Shown: positions 14,135-29,100, counted from the stretch's first letter. The stretch is 64,000 nucleotides of DNA from Ovis canadensis (GCF_042477335.2 NC_091263.1:67388501-67452500), one strand, 5' to 3'. A program made the numbers and translations. Notes: a model not told the origin generated them from the sequence alone.

Positions 14135-17100
14135 ATGTGCAGCCCAGAGGAGGCGGCCCTGCTGCGGCTGGAGGAGGTTTTCTCAGCAACCCTTGCCCGC
14201 ATCAACAGCCTTGTCCTCCAACCCCTTCTTGAGGCTGGTGAGTTGAGGCTCTCCAGTGAAAAAGGTGGGGGCCACAGGAACCATCCTCCTAGGGACAGGA
14301 GTCCTCCCTGGTTGGATCTTCTGAGCTACAGCTTTCTCAACTGCAGATGGGAGCAGTGGGATTTGAAGTGGGTGGCTTTCGATGAGTCCAGGGTTCTCAC
14401 GCTCAACTGTTGGCTGCTTCCTTCTCAAAGGGACCCCGGGGAGCTAGGCTCTGAACCCCATTCTAACCTAGGTCTGCTGTGCATGGAAACGAAATCCCAT
14501 CTCTCCCAGGGCACAGGTCTGGATTCTCTGCCCAAATTCTCATCTTGCTCTCACCCAGGGCGTGACTGGAAGGCAGGATGCCCAGTCTGTGAAGTGACCT
14601 TAGGCAGATGTCTTCATCTCAGGAGCTTTATCGGCGTGTCTGTAAATGGCAGGGGACCACTGCACATTCTGGACCTGAGGATGTTCTGAAACTTGGGGAA
14701 TGTGTGTACTTGGTGGCCATAGGTCATCAGGTCATAGGCCATAGGTCATTGCCTTCTCCCCTATGCGGAGAAGGCAATGGCACCCCACTCAAGTACTCTT
14801 GTCTGGAAAATCCCATGGACGGAGGAGCCTGGTAGGCTGCAGTCCATGCGGTCGCTAAGAGTCGGACACGACTGAGCGATTTCACTTTCACTTTTCACTT
14901 TCCACTTTCATGCATTGGAGAAGGAAATGGCAACCCACTCCAGTGTTCTTGCCTGGAGAATCCCAGGGACGGGGGAGCCTGGTGGGCTGCCGTCTATGGG
15001 GTCGCACAGAGTCGGACACGACTGAAGCGACTTAGCAGCAGCAGCAGCAGCAGCAGCTGCTGCCCCTATGTAACGAGGAGGTGGACATGTGCCCCTGTTT
15101 AATCCACAAGGGTGCCCCCCACTACTGCAGCCTGCCTGTCCCTTGCTGAGCTCCAGGGGGCACGTGGGCTTCCAGTCCTGTCCCAAGGACCTCCAGGGCT
15201 CGTGGGGCTGCTGCCCCTCGGGTGACCAGCCAGGGCCTGTGTGTGCTCCCTGGACGGTGTAGCGGCCCTGTTCCGCCTCACGCGGTGCTTGTGCTCCTGC
15301 CCCAGCTCCAGAGGCCTCAGACCCCTGGGTCCGAGAGTGCCTGCAGCTCCTGCAGCAGCTGCACAGGAGCTCCCAGCAGCTGTGGGACGTGACAGAGGAA
15401 AGCCTGCACTCGCTGCGGGAGAGGCTGCGCCACCCCGAAGCCGTCGGCCTGGAGTCCCTGCTGCTGCTGCAGAGCGCGGACCGTGTCCTGCAGGTCCACC
15501 TGGAGTAAGACAGCCCTGGTGGGCTAGGGGCTGGCGCTGGGACTCACTTGGCTCAGGGCTTCGGCAAAGGTTTGCACTCAGCCCTGGGGTTGGGTGTTAG
15601 CCTGGGGGCAGGCTCAGACACCCCAGATCTGAGCCTGGTGACCTCCCAGGGAAGAAAGACTCTGAGTTAGAATTGTCCAGTTGAGTCAGTGAGGACTCAA
15701 GATCAGCAGTGCCCAGAGCCAGGCCCTCAGGGCTGTAGCCACTCAACGGGTAGGATCTAGGAACCCCAGAAGGGCAGGCCCTTGGGTCTGGAGCTGAGGG
15801 TGGGGCCTGCAGGGTATCCCTGGTGCTGCCTACAGGTACATCGAGTCCTACACATGCTGCGTGGCAGTGCAGGCCTTTCAGAAGGCAGCAAAGAGGAGGA
15901 GGTGAGCACACGGCGTTGCGGAGAGCCTCTGAGAGGGGCGTGTCTGGGAGGGAGGGCGTGGGGAAGCCAGGACCCCAGAGCAGTGCGTGTGACAGCCTGG
16001 GACTCATCCTGAGCACTCCTGGCTCTGGCAACCCCACGCTGATCCACACCCCGGCAGAGGGGCAGGGAAGCCTCGGGAGGCTGTGAGCAGAAGCCAGAGA
16101 CATCAACTAGTGGGAGTGACCCTTGGGCAGGGGAGCATTCCTAATTCCTACTCAGGGAGGGCTGCTATAATCAGTGATCCCTTCAGTCTCTGAGATGCTG
16201 CTCCCAGACCTCAGCCACTGTTCTCATGAGAGAGCTTTGGGGTCTGGGATTGGTCCTGGGATCTGAGGGATTAGCCAGGGCAAGGAGGCAATGGTGGTGG
16301 GTGCGGGAACAGAGGAGGGGAGAGTGATGGGGCGCTGGCCCTCCCTCCACTCAGTGAGTACTGGCGGGGCCAGCGGAAGGTGCTGCGGCAAGTCCTGTTG
16401 GGTGTGAGCTCCGAGGGCTCGGTGGGCACGGCCCTGCTCCAGGCCCTCCGCCAGCCACTTTCCCATCACGTGCAGCAGTACGTGCTCCTCCTGCTGAGCC
16501 TCGGGGACACCATCGGGGAGGTAGGTAGCAGGGGTGCAGGGGGCAGGGGGCCAGGGCGGTATTGATGCTTACCAGACCTGCTTCTGTGAGGAAGCTGATG
16601 GACGGGAGAAATGGGCCTCTGGCTCAGGGAACCTGCCTTACTCAGGAACCCCTTGTTGGAAAAAGGACCTGGCCTGCCTTGGGGACATCATCTTGTTCTG
16701 GGGGATTGAAGGCCCATGTCCTTGCCCTGGGGTATCTGAGTTACATGGACCTGCCCCGGCAGAGCCAGCAGAGACCCAGAGAGCAGATGTAGACTCATGT
16801 GCTGGGTGTGAGGACACGTGGCCCAGGCCCAGCTGCGGCATCATCAGATGGTCCTGAATCCCCCGGATGCATCCTCCTGCTGACCTCTCCTCGGAGGAAG
16901 AGCCAGCAGGGAGAAAAGAACAAACTCCTGACCTGCTGGGCCAGGGCAGGGCTGGGGCAGTCATCCCCGAGTGGGGGAAGGTTCTGATGAGCCCCCGCCC
17001 TGGTGGCCCTGTCTCCCTACAGTGTCACCCCACCCGGGAGCTGGTGATACATGCTGCCGGCCTCTTTGGAGACTTGCAGTCCTTCATGAGGCAGGAGCTG

Positions 17101-20100
17101 GACCAGGCCATGGCCACGCAGGCCCTCTGGCCCACGCTGAGTAGCCGGCTGAGGGTGAGTTCCACACCTGAAGGGCGCTCTGAGAAGACCCCCCCCCCCA
17201 ACCCAGCGGGGGCCCCCTGGGTGGCTCGAGCTGCCTGTTGCATTCTCCATGCTTCATTTTCCCCACCCAAATGGGGCAGTGGCTAAAGCAAGTGTCTGTG
17301 ACGTTTCTCTGTCCGGCCATCTTCACGCATTTGTTGAGCACCTCTTGGGCTGGGATGTGAGCTGCTGGCTCTGGAAGAGCGGTCACAGAACCAACCCTCT
17401 CTTCTGGGATGTCACTGAATGATTGCACCCTCGAGCCACTGCCTATACTGCCCCTACAGGGGGAAAATCCCCTGTGCTCTGATGAGGCATGACAGGCTTG
17501 GGGCTCAGAGCAGAGAATTAGGAGGACAAATGAAGGGGATAAGAATTGCCAGAGAGGCAGGGATTGTAGAACCCTGGGTGAGAGTTGATGGGGGCTTGGC
17601 TGTGGCCATGGCCTGGGATGGGGTGGAGGAGGACAAAGCGGGGCTTCAAGAGAGGTTGTGACGTCTTGCCGAGAATAGCCAGGAATGAAGCCCCACCAGC
17701 TCAGAGCCCCAGTGCCCATCACTGACCTGGGGGCCTCCAGGAGACGCCCAGAGTGTGGGTGGAGGTGCCTGGGGCAGAGGCGGGCAGTGGAGTGACTGGT
17801 GCAGTGTCAAGGATGGTGGTCCCTGAACTTTGCAGTTCTCTCCTCACCTCGCCAGGATGTGCTCTGCACCCCTGCTCGCCGACTCTTGCAAGACAGCCAG
17901 GACGTCCCTGTGACAGTCACCCCACTGCGGGCAGAGCGCGTGCTGCTCTTTGATGATGCCCTCGTCCTGCTGCAGGTGGGCTGGGGCAGGCCAGAGGTCT
18001 TGGGAGTGGTTGAGAAAAGGAGGAAAGAGACAAGTGGCTGGGGGAGATGAGGGGGCTGCGACGTGGAAAGGGTGCTACTTGCCTATCCAAACCTATGTCT
18101 CCTGAAGCCTGGTTTGGGGGTTTCGATGCAGTTTGTTTTCCTCCACCCCTGACTTCCCCCTCTGTGCTCCAGGTACAGTGACAAGACGCTCACTAAAAGG
18201 CACCGAGCCCTTTCTCACCTCTGGACCTGGGCACGTCTGTTTGTCTATGCCGGACCCTCTCTTGTCCTTGCCCATGTCTGGCACGCTCCTCCTCCCCTTC
18301 AGGCCTGGGCCTGGGGCCACTTCATCCTGTGGCTATTGCTTGGTGGGAGAGGTTACTACACGAGATGGTCCAGAGGAAGGGAGGTTTGGTCTGGCTCTCA
18401 GAGCAGGGATGACATTCCAGGTAGAAGTAGCAGCGCAGCGAAGGTTCGGGCTGAGGAGAGTTTGTGGCAAGTGGAGAAAGGGGGGCACATGACCTGGGGC
18501 TGTTCTGTGTGGCCTTAGGTGTCAGGCTCAGCAGGAGGGATTTCAGGGAGGTTTCTAGCAGGAGCTCCTAAGGTCCAAGCGGCATTTCCAGAAGACCACT
18601 CTGGCGGCCCTGATGGAGCAGGATGTAGAGGGTTGTGGGAGACTGATCCTGTGTCTTGGGTGGGAAGGGAGGTGGAGGGGCTGCCCTGGAGATGGGAACA
18701 GGCAGGCTTGGTGGGGGACTCAGCGCTGGGCATGCTGAACCAAGCAACCTGGGGACACCTAGGGGCGTGCTGAGCTGGTGCTTGGGAGCAAGGCCAAACC
18801 AGACAATAGGTGAGCATCTTGCCCACCTATGCCCCATCTTCTTTCAGGGCCACAACATCCACACCTTTGATCTGAAGCTGGTGTGGGTGGAACCTGGGCA
18901 GGACAGGTGAGCGCTCCTCTCCAGTGACAGGTCAGGCCTTCCCTCCCTCTACCCCATGAAATCTGCCCACCCCAGGGCTCTGACTTGGACCTGCCCCCAG
19001 CTCCCTTCTGAAAATGAAACTGGGGCCTACTCATCACCTCCATCTGTCTAGGTGCACGTTTCACCTCCTCACACCCGAGGAAGAGTTCTCCTTTTGTTCC
19101 AAGGACCCGCAGGGCCTGGTGAGTGTGGGTGGACTGTGAACTTGGGGACTAGGATTGGGGGAGTAAAGGAAGGCGACAGGAGGGTAGGGGAGGGCATAAG
19201 TATACTGCCCTGGAGGCTCCTTGGGAATGTCAAGCCTCTGGAGCCATGGCCAGAGTGAATCAGGCGTCTGCCTGGACGCAGGCCTAAGACTGCCATAGAG
19301 AGCAGGTATTTTTCTCTGTGAAGCCAGGGATGAGGCCCACTTGATGGTTTTGTTTGGCCTCTCTGGGCAGGCCCCAAACTGCAAGTAAGTATCTCAGGTC
19401 TGGATGAGGCCCTAGGGAGCAGTGTGGAACTGTTGGAGTTTCCCCCAGGTGATAGAATGCGGTATGGGGGGGTGGTACCTGGAGCCACCCCAGGAGGCTT
19501 CCTAGAGGGGCTGCCTCCAGCAGCAGTGACCTGTCCTGTGTTTTCCCTGTCCTCCCCCAGGTGGTCTGGCAATGGAAGGTCACCCAGGCTGTGTGCCAGG
19601 CCTTGCGTGGAAAGAAGGACTTCCCTGTGCTGGGAGCGGGCCTGGAGCCTTCTGAACCCCCCACCTGCCGCTGTGGAGCATACACCTTCCGTGCAGAGGG
19701 CCGCTTCTGCCAGGCCACCTATGAGGGCGAGTGGTACTGGGGCAGGCCCCATGGCAAGTGAGTGACTGAGGCTCTGGGCCAAGCAAGGCAGGGGTCCTCC
19801 TGGGAGTCTCTGGGGCGCATAGGACCCAGATGGACCTTATTGCCTCAGGGCATGAACCAGAGGCTGTTACCCTCCCTGGTCAGTTCTGTCAATTCTTAAG
19901 TTCTCTTGGACAGCACTGGTCCATAGTAGGTTTGTGCCAAATAGTCTTGATGTCGGTGAGGCTGGAGAGCTCGGGACAGGCATCAAGAGACCCGACTGCA
20001 GGGCCCGCAGTTACTGTTCTGTTCTCAAGGCGGGTAACTGGTGTCTGTGTAGCATTTTCTGGTGGCCCTTACAAGAATGGCCTGAGGGAGTGTTAGCATG

Positions 20101-23100
20101 CCCTTTGTAGATGCAGAAACCATGACTTTCTCCAGGCCTCAGGGTAGGGGGAGCCTGGCCTCAACTGCAGATCTATACGACTCTACAAGCAGAGAGGCTT
20201 TTGAAGAATGTGGCCCTAATTTTTGCCACAGCTGATGAAACCAAGGCCCAGAAAGCAGAAGGGACTCACCAAGTTTTCGCTGGCAAGCATTCCACTCATT
20301 TCTGATACCCTGCCTACTTCCAGAAAGGGCTTCAGGAAGCCTATAAACAAAAACACAGAAAAACAATGCTGTGTCAGAAGAGGAGATGAGGATGGTAGAA
20401 ACCCCACTGACTCTTAGTGCTTGGCTTGAACTCAAAGGTTAGCTCTGAGCTTCCTGTTGGTCAAGGGAACAAGGCAACCTGGATGCTTCCAGAACTTTCC
20501 CTGCTGGTGTAGAATGCCCTCCGTGAGGCTGCAGGGGCAGCTGTGCCAGTGCAGGGTCGTAGAACTCAGGGAAGAGGCCCAGTGGGAGCAGAGAGTCCAG
20601 TCCAAGGGCAATCGAGGCTTCTGAGAGAGTGTACGGTAGAGGCCGACTGGGGAACTTGTGTATGCTGAAGGATGGTCTGGTGGGCCTGACACCCATGGAC
20701 CTGATGACTGTGGACTTCGACTGTTCCAGGGGAACCCTGAAGTGGCCAGATGGGCGGAATCACGTGGGGGATTTCTGCCAGGGCCTGGAGCACGGGTAAG
20801 GCTGGGGCTGACACGGGGCTGCATGACAGGGGTTCCCACCCCCATCACTGTCACCGGCCTGGCGCCACCCTAAATTCCCAAACCTCCAGCAGAAACTTGG
20901 AGGCCATCTGGTCCAGCTCCACTCATTGTCCTAAAGGGGAAACTAGGCTCTGAGGAGAGGGCACGTCATGGAGGGAGTGGTCTAGGTCCAGAAGGCCCTC
21001 TCAGGGTGCATGGGGGTGGGGTGGAGGTGGGGTATCCTGAGGGGCCCTTAGGAAGAAGAGGGACCTGATCACCTGTAAGATTCTTCTCATTGTCTGCGAA
21101 GGCCCCTCGGAAGCAGGGACACTCCTGGGCACGGAGGGGGTGTGACAGCTGTTTGGGGCAGGGCCGTGGCCCCAGTGCTGACCTCCTTCCCTGCCCACCC
21201 ACACTGGCAGCTTTGGCATCCGCCTGGTGCCCCAGGCCTCTGAGGATAAGTTTGACTGTTACAAGTGCCACTGGTGGGAAGGCAGCATGTGCGGCTATGG
21301 CATCTGTGAGTAAGTGACCCTTATCTGACGGGGGGCAGCCTTGTGGGCTGGGCACGTCCTCTGGGAGGTAGGGCCAGCCACTGATGACCCTCCTCAGGTA
21401 CAGCACCAGCGAGGTGTACAAAGGCTACTTCCAGGAGGGCCTGCGCCATGGATTTGGGGTCCTCGAGAGTGCCCCACAGGCCCCTCGGCCCCTGCGGTAC
21501 ACGGGCCACTGGGAGAGGGGCCAGCGGAGTGGCTACGGTGTCGAGGAGGACAGCAACAGGTGAGCGCTCTGCAGCCGCCCCAGCAGGACTGAGGGGAGAC
21601 AGGACCCTCACAGACCAAATGCCTCTAGGCATGGGTTCCCTGTCATCAGTGGGTCCATTCTGTCTGTCTCCCAGAGTCTTTCTGAAGCCCCTCACTTCTG
21701 CTCCACACCCTGCTGAGGCTCAGGTTGAGGGACCCTGACCTTGACTGCAGATGCGCAGCCCCCCCCCCCAACTCCAGCCCTTCGCTCTGTCAGAGAGGAG
21801 TTTGTGCCCCCCAAGATCTGGCCCCATCAAAGGGTCACAGCCCTTCCAGATTCTCTGGGCTGAGACAAAGCCCAGTGTCCTTGGCCTGGCATCCGAGGCC
21901 TTGCCTGCTCCTCTGAACTCATCTGTGCCATGACACCTGTGTACCCCCCAGCCTTCTAGACCACTGAAGTGAAGCAAAGTGAAAGTCGCTCAGTTGTGTC
22001 CGACTCTGCGACCCCATGGACTGTGCAGTCCATAGAATTCTCCAGGCCAGAATACTGGAGTGGGTAGCCGTCCCCTTCTCCAGGGGATCTTCCTGACCCT
22101 GGGATCGAGCATCAGCAGGCGGATTCTTTGCCAGCGGAGCCTCCAGGGAAGCCCTCTAGACCGCAGAGCGTCCCCACATATCTGACGTGCGCTGGCACCC
22201 CCATGGCTGTGCGTGTGTCACAGTGGCGCTCCCTGCCTCTGCCCTTCCCGCCACCTCTCCCAAGAAGCCTGCCAGGATGCCCTCCCCCAGGCAGGCTTCC
22301 TTTCTCCTCCACCCTCTGTTCTTCTTGTCGGTCCTAATCTCACCTCCCCATGTTTGACTTGAGTGAATTCATGTCCTGGCTCTTTATCTGCCCCTTGCCC
22401 CCCGACCCCTGGCCCCACGCCAGCAGAGCACACAGAAGGTGCATGGGAACAATTCTGATCCAACTCCGGCCATCTTCTCTCCCCGCCCCCACCCTCCAGG
22501 GGTGAGCGCTACATTGGCATGTGGCAGACTGACCAGCGCCATGGCCCAGGGGTCATGGTTACCCAGGCGGGTGTCTGCTACCAGGGCACCTTCCAGGCAG
22601 ACAAGATGGTGGTGAGTACGGTGACCCACATGTGTCCTGAGCCACCCTGTCCCTGCTCTGGGGCCCCAGAGCTGAACTGGGGCAGGAATCAGGGTTCTGA
22701 TATGCTAGAGCGAGCCCAACCCTGGGCCAGAATCCAGTTCTGCCACCTGCCTACCCTGGCCTTGGCCGAGTCTCTGCCCCTCCCAGCCTCAGTTTTCCCT
22801 TCAGCAGCTCAGGTTATCCACGTATTATAATGACTCACTGGAATAGCAATAATGAAGTGAATGGTAATGAGAATGCCAGCAGCCTCCTCTGCCCACATTT
22901 ATAGACCACTAACTGGGTGCCTGAAAAAAAAGAAAGTGGGAGTGTTAGTCACTCAGTCATGTCTGACTCTTTTGTGACCCCATTGACTGTAGCCCGCCAG
23001 GCTCCTCTGTCTTGTCTGGAATTCTCCGGGCAAGAATGCTGGAGTGGGTTGCCATTCCCTTCTCCAGGGCATCTTCCTGACCCAGGAATTGAACCCAGGT

Positions 23101-26100
23101 CTCCTGCATTGCAGGCAGATTCTTTACCATCTGAGCCGCCAGGGAAACCCTGGTACCTAGCTCTGGGCTAGGCCTCCCAGCGTGGTCTCGTGGGATCCTC
23201 CCAGTAGCCCTGGGGTTTGTGTCATCATCCCTAGTGTACAAGTGACAAATGTGAGGCTCAGAGAGGTCAGAGAACCTGCCTAGTGTCACATTCTGTTGAG
23301 TGACAGAAATGAGTCTCAAGCCCAGATATCCTGAGCATGGGCGTATCAACCCCCATCTTCTGTCTCACCCACACCCTGCCAGGTGGTTGGCACATAGTAT
23401 GGCTTGGCCTGATGGCTGTTATTGATATTGTGGCTTGTTTGTTTAGCTACACTTTGTTCTGGAAGGAGTTGAAGGAGGAAGAAAAGATAAGAATAGGCAC
23501 ATAAAATAGATTTAAAAATAAGAACACAAATTGTATCCCATTTGGGTCTGAAGCTTCCTGGCAGCCAGAGCCGCAAGGGAGCCTGATGAACTCCACTGCC
23601 CCTGGCATCAGTGGCAGGAAAGTGGAGATGGTTCAGGAAAAGCCCAGCACTTCCTGAGCTGTAGGTGGGAAGGAAGGGTCCCCCAGAAAAGTTCCTGAGA
23701 GAGGCTGCTGGAGGGGAGAAGCCAGGTCTGGGGGTGTCAGTCAGAGTAACCCAGGATTGAGGTGCATGGGGTTTGTGCAGTCCAAGGGCTGGCATCCCAC
23801 CTGGGCACAGTCCTAGGAGGTGTGCCAGGGCTCAGGGCCCTTCTCCTCTCCCTATCCCCAGGCTTCTGGCCCTTCTAACCCGCTGCTCCTGCCCTCCCCA
23901 CTCCTTCTCTAGGGCCCAGGGATCCTCCTCTCTGATGATGACTCCTTGTATGAGGGCACTTTTACCAGGGACCTGACCCTCGTGGGGAAGGTGAGGGCCA
24001 CTGAGACCCTACTCCACTCTGCGCAGTGACCTTGGCCAGAATCTGTAGTCTCCCTGCTTAGACCCAAGACTGAGGGTGGGTGGAGACGACAGGGGGGCCT
24101 CTCCCATCTCCACTATATCTAGGGGGCATGTGCAGCGACCTTTCTCTGCTACAAAGGTGCAGTTTGATCGGATATGAGTCAAGAGGGCCTAGGCAGGCTT
24201 GCCTTGGGTGCAGAGGGTCTGGTGGTCTGGTGTTTCCCCCGCTGGCTCCAGAGTTAGGGATCCACCCCCTCTACCACCACCTTGAGTGGGGTCCCCTGAA
24301 GGCATTGTCCTTCAGGAAGTTTCTGCCCGAGCTGACCCAGGAGAAGGCAGTTGTATCCCTCCTGGAGCCTTTGGACATGTGGGGGCTGTTTTCTCTTTGT
24401 AATGACTGGAGGGTACTGTGGCATCTAATGGATAGAGACCAAGAATGCCGTGAATGGGACAGTCCCATGCAGTAAGGAATTGCCCCTTCTTGGGGCCAGT
24501 AATACCTCACGCCCTCCCTAAGGCCACTGCCTACTTCTGGACTTATTCCCCGCTCCCAGCCTCTGTGGTGGTCCCCCTACTCTGACCTCTGAGTCCCTAC
24601 TCTGACTCCCTTGCCATCTTCTACCTCATAGACAAGCCCCTTAGTGGTGGGCACGGCTCTCGGTCAGAGCTCCTACAGGGGTGAAGGATTATGAGCCCCT
24701 TGGGGTGGGGCAGATTGAATAGATGGTGGGAAGGCCACCCGTCTGTTTCCAGCCTTTGTAGCCCAGAATGACGGCCATGACTGTTATGATTGGGTGGAAG
24801 GGCAGCTGGACAGACAGATGGACAGACATACCTGCATTCCTCTCCCGGCTTCCAGGGCAAGGTCACCTTCCCCAATGGCTTCACCCTGGAGGGCTCTTTC
24901 GGCAGTGTGTCAGGGAGAGGACTGCATACCCAGGGTGTGCTGGACACAGCTGCCCTCCCTCCAGATCCAAGCAGTACCTGCAAGAGGTGAGAGCCTGACC
25001 GTCTGGCCTGTGCATTCTGGAGCCTTTCTGGGGGTTGTGCTTGTGGGTGCCTATGTTTCTACCCCAAAGACAGGTCTCGTTAGAAGGGCTTTTCTGTACC
25101 TCCTCTTAGCTCTTTGGAGAGTTCAGAAAGCTCAGGTCACACAACCCTTATCAGAGACTCTGGGAATCAAGGGCTATGTGGTGATAACTCCACACGCTGC
25201 AGAACTGAAGAAAAATGCTATGTATAGCCTTTGCTTAGACTCTGCTTTTTTTCTAGGAAGGTACAAGGTAGTCAAGCAAATGAGAATAAAATAGACAACT
25301 AAAGTATGAGTTGAGCTTAAAAGAAAAGGAGGTGCAGATAGGCACTATAATTGAGCATTAGCCTGACTCTGAGTTCCCTGGCAGCCAGGGTGAAAAGGGA
25401 AACTTGGAAGTGGATTCACACTCCTTATCATGGGGTATTTGAGAAGTGGATAGACTTCTTCCTTATCGGGACAGAGTTCTTCCTTGGAAAGGCAGGTGTT
25501 CAAGTGGTGACTCTTGTAATGTCTGTTGAGATGTGGTTGGTGGTTCTAATGGTGCCAGTCAGCATTTCAGAAGTTGATTTACCTGACACATCTTTTTATC
25601 TGATAGCAGGAGCTAGAAGTGGATGGCAAATCCTAGGGGCATAAGCCTGGGTCAGGTGCAGGTGTAGGGATATCTGTCAGTGTGAGAGGGGAGGGCAGTG
25701 CTCACCAGACACGCACACAGCCAGACACTTGGGCCTAACAACCGAGACAGGATCAACCTCAGGAAGGAACCAGGTGTAGGAGGAGGGAGAGTCGGGGAAC
25801 CCTGGGCTTTGGGCCCTCACTGCTCTTAGGCCAAGACCCCAGTCTCTGGACTTGGCCTCCAGCTCTCCAGATCTTTCTGTTTCCTTTCCAGGGCTCTGAG
25901 TGCCCCTGTCTCTTTTCTCTACCGTGGAGTAGATTCTCTCTGACCCTTCTCTGCCTCCTGTTTCTCCTCCTGGAGTCTTGGAGGTCAGACCCCTCTGCAT
26001 ACCCCAGTCCATTCACCCTATTGGGGCCCTAACTCTGGCCAGGCTGGATATCCCCCCCTTTCACCCAAGGGCTGGACAGGGTCCTACATGGCTCCCTCCC

Positions 26101-29100
26101 TGTCCACGTTTCCCACCACCTCCATCGCAGGCAGCTGGGTCAGGGCGTCTTCCCCGTGGAGAGCCGCTGGCAGGGTGTCTACGGCCCCTTCCGGGACTTT
26201 GTTCGCGCCGGCTGCCCTGGGGACCTGCGGGAGGCCCTGCTGGGCTTCCACGTGCAGAGCTCAAGGGAGCTGCGCAAGTCGCAGGAGTACCTGTGCTGTG
26301 AGAGGTGAGGCCCAGGCGTGTGGGGTGTGTGTACCCACGGGGTGTCCAGACCCAGGGCTGGGGGCAGTGGGCTCCGAGTGGGTGGGAGAGGGGCAAGAAG
26401 GCTTTCTGGAGCGGGCAGGCCTGGGCATGGGTGAGACGTTGTGTGTGGTGCCCCAGGACCTGCCCCGAGGACCAGGTGGGCAGGATGGAGGACATCCTGG
26501 AGGAGCTGGTGCAGCACCGGGAGCCCAAGGCCCTGCAGCAGTGCCTCAGGAAGGTGAGGCTGCAGGGGAGGGTGCTGACCACAGGGGACAGGCCTTGCTG
26601 AGAGGCCGCGGTGCTCCTGTCTGAGAAGCGGGGTCTTGCCCTGGTGCTGAGCATCTCTTTGTGGCCGTCGCACCTGCCCAGGCTCTGAGCAACTCTCTGC
26701 ATCCCCTGGGGAAGCTGCTCCGGATGCTGATGTTGACCTTCCAGGCCACATACGCAGGTATCGGGGCCAACAAGCATCTGCAGGGGCTGGCGCAGGAGGA
26801 GGTGAAGCAGCATGCCCAGGAGCTCTGGGCTGCCTACAGGTGAGCCCGGTGGCACCTGGGGACAGGCTCTGCCCTTTCTAGGCCTCAGCTCTGCCTGCTG
26901 CCCTGGGTAGGAATGGTGCCTCTACCTTGGGTCTGAAATGAGAGAGAAACAGAGGATGGGTTGTTTAGTGTGCCGCTGGTGAGCATATGGGTTGGATGGT
27001 GGCGAGGTGATAACAAGGCCTGATTGCAGCCAGAGTCCAGGCCCCAGCCAGGCTCGGGGCTGGCTCTAACCCCACTGCAGGCTGATCCTGACCTGGACTC
27101 ACACCCCATCTTCTGTCCTGTCCTGGCTGAGCTGTGACCCCATCAAACATTATAAACTGAAACCTTCGATGCTGTAGTTCGTTCTGTCTGGGGCTGCAGG
27201 GCACTCACGTGGACATCCTGTACTCCCATCCCCCTCACTGCTGAGGTTCGGGCAGCTGGGCTCTGCAGGCCTCAAGCTTCATGGTTCTGGGAGCAGAACC
27301 CGCCTGCCTGGGCTTGGGTGACTCGTTCAGTGGGAGATGGCAGCCACACCGCCCCTCTCTTTGGTTCACAGGGGTCTGATGCAGGTTGCCTTACAGCGCA
27401 AGGGCCAGGCCCCAGAGGAGGACGAAGATGCAGAGACAAGGTGACAGCCCCCAGGAAGTTTGTGGGGTCTTCTCCCCTGGTACAGCCAGGCTCCAGTCCA
27501 GGGGATCCTTGTACCTTGCTCCTGGGAAAAGAGGTGTTTCTGAGGAAATGTTGGGGATTCATGCTATTGACCACACGCTGTTCATTGACCATTCAGGAAT
27601 CATAAAGATCTGTGACCTCTGTTCCTTGAGCAGCCTGGAAAGGGACACTGTCACAGTGCATCAGATGCACCTTTGTTCTGAACATTATCCCAGCCTCATC
27701 TCTTAGGTGCCTGGGTGGTGAGCAGCTCCCTCAGGCACCTCCTTCCTCCTGTGCACAGATGGGGAAACTGAGGCCCAGCAGAGGCTGAGCCTGAGGTCAC
27801 ACAGAGCAGGAATTAAGTGGGTCATTAAATCTCTCAGCCCATTGCCCCCGAGACCAAACCTCACAACTTGCCTTCAGATCCCAGGCCCAGGGATCCTGAT
27901 CAGAGGGGGATTTCTGTTAGTGCATTGCAGGAGGCAGGGGAAACAGGGTTAGACCTTAGGGAGAACTTCCCCCTGAGTCCTAGCAAGCACAGAAAGCTAG
28001 GAGGCCGAACTGGACTAGCTTGGAATGACTGCTGACAGCTTTGCTGCAGGTCACTCGTCTATCAGGGCCAGGTTTTGTTTTCAGACAAGTGCGGATCAAA
28101 ACCCAACCTCACTTGCCATGTTGGTTCTCAATGAGAGCATGAGGTGGTCACAGATGTCCGCTGACTGTGAGATGACTGAGAACGGGGCTGGGAAGGGTTT
28201 TCTAAGGGATGGGGAAGGCTGGAGGCAGGCACGCTGAGGTGCAATGAGGATTTCTGTGGGCTCTTGGGGGCAGCCCAAGTAGACCCCCACATGCGCCCTG
28301 CTGACCCTGAGCCGTCCTGGTGGCTCTCACTCAGGGACCTGCGGGTGCACGGCTTGGTGCTCCCCCTCGTGCTGCCCAGCTTCTACTCGGAGCTCTTCAC
28401 CCTCTACCTGCTGCTTCATGAGAGAGAGGACAGCCTGTACAGCCAGGGCATCGTCCACCTGAGCCTCTTCCCTGACGCCAGGCTGCTCGAGTTCCTGGAC
28501 GTGCAGAAGTAAGCCTCTCCACCATGCCACCGTGGCCAGAGTTCTTATGTAGAAGAGGATGCAAACTCAACTCCAGTAGTCTTCAGAGAAAAAGGGAAGA
28601 GGTTAATTGGCTTATGTACCCATGAAGTTCTAGGGTGTGGCCAGTACAGCTAGATTCAGGTATGACTGGATCTAGGTGTTCAGCTACATGAAAAAGGAAG
28701 CAACCCCTCTCTCTCTGTTGGTGTGCCTCTGGTTTCCCTGTGTGGTGACAAACAGCACCAGTCACTGGAGGTTTATACTCTCCCAGCTCAGTCCCCACAA
28801 GGAGTTGGAGTCTCATTCCCAACAGCTCTAGCAGAGCCTCTAAAGTTCCTCCCTGGCATGGCTAGGTTCTTGAATGTGCCCCTGAATGCCGGCTGTGGCC
28901 CAGATTGACCGGGCTTACCTCAGTATCTGCTGCTGGGGCTGGGGTAATATCACCTGCTCCCAGCTCTTGGACTGAGAGTGGGAGAGGGATGATACTCAAG
29001 GGGGAAACCAAGGACTATTCTGGAAGCAGGTCAGGGCCTCCCTTCTACCCTCAGTAATCAGAACATCCTTTATCCTCCACACCCCTTCCATCTGAGTGTT

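Larger units (their letters stand above)
19720..24986 (+). other. ALS2CL: ALS2CL exons encoding the MORN repeat array
   Basis: Successive copies of the MORN pattern (Y-x-G-x-W/F, then G-x-x-H-G-x-G) are visible: YEGEWYWGRPHGKG, HVGDFCQGLEHGFG, CHWWEGSMCGYG, YKGYFQEGLRHGFG, YTGHWERGQRSGYG, YIGMWQTDQRHGPG, YQGTFQADKMVGPG, YEGTFTRDLTLVGKG and LEGSFGSVSGRG. That makes about nine units over residues 358-590, several of them degenerate. MORN arrays in alsin-type proteins support membrane association and oligomerisation; this is family knowledge. Confidence 0.85.

Noticed and set aside
26061-26855. 264-codon minus-strand open frame
   Set aside because: It is the antisense shadow of three ALS2CL exons and their introns.
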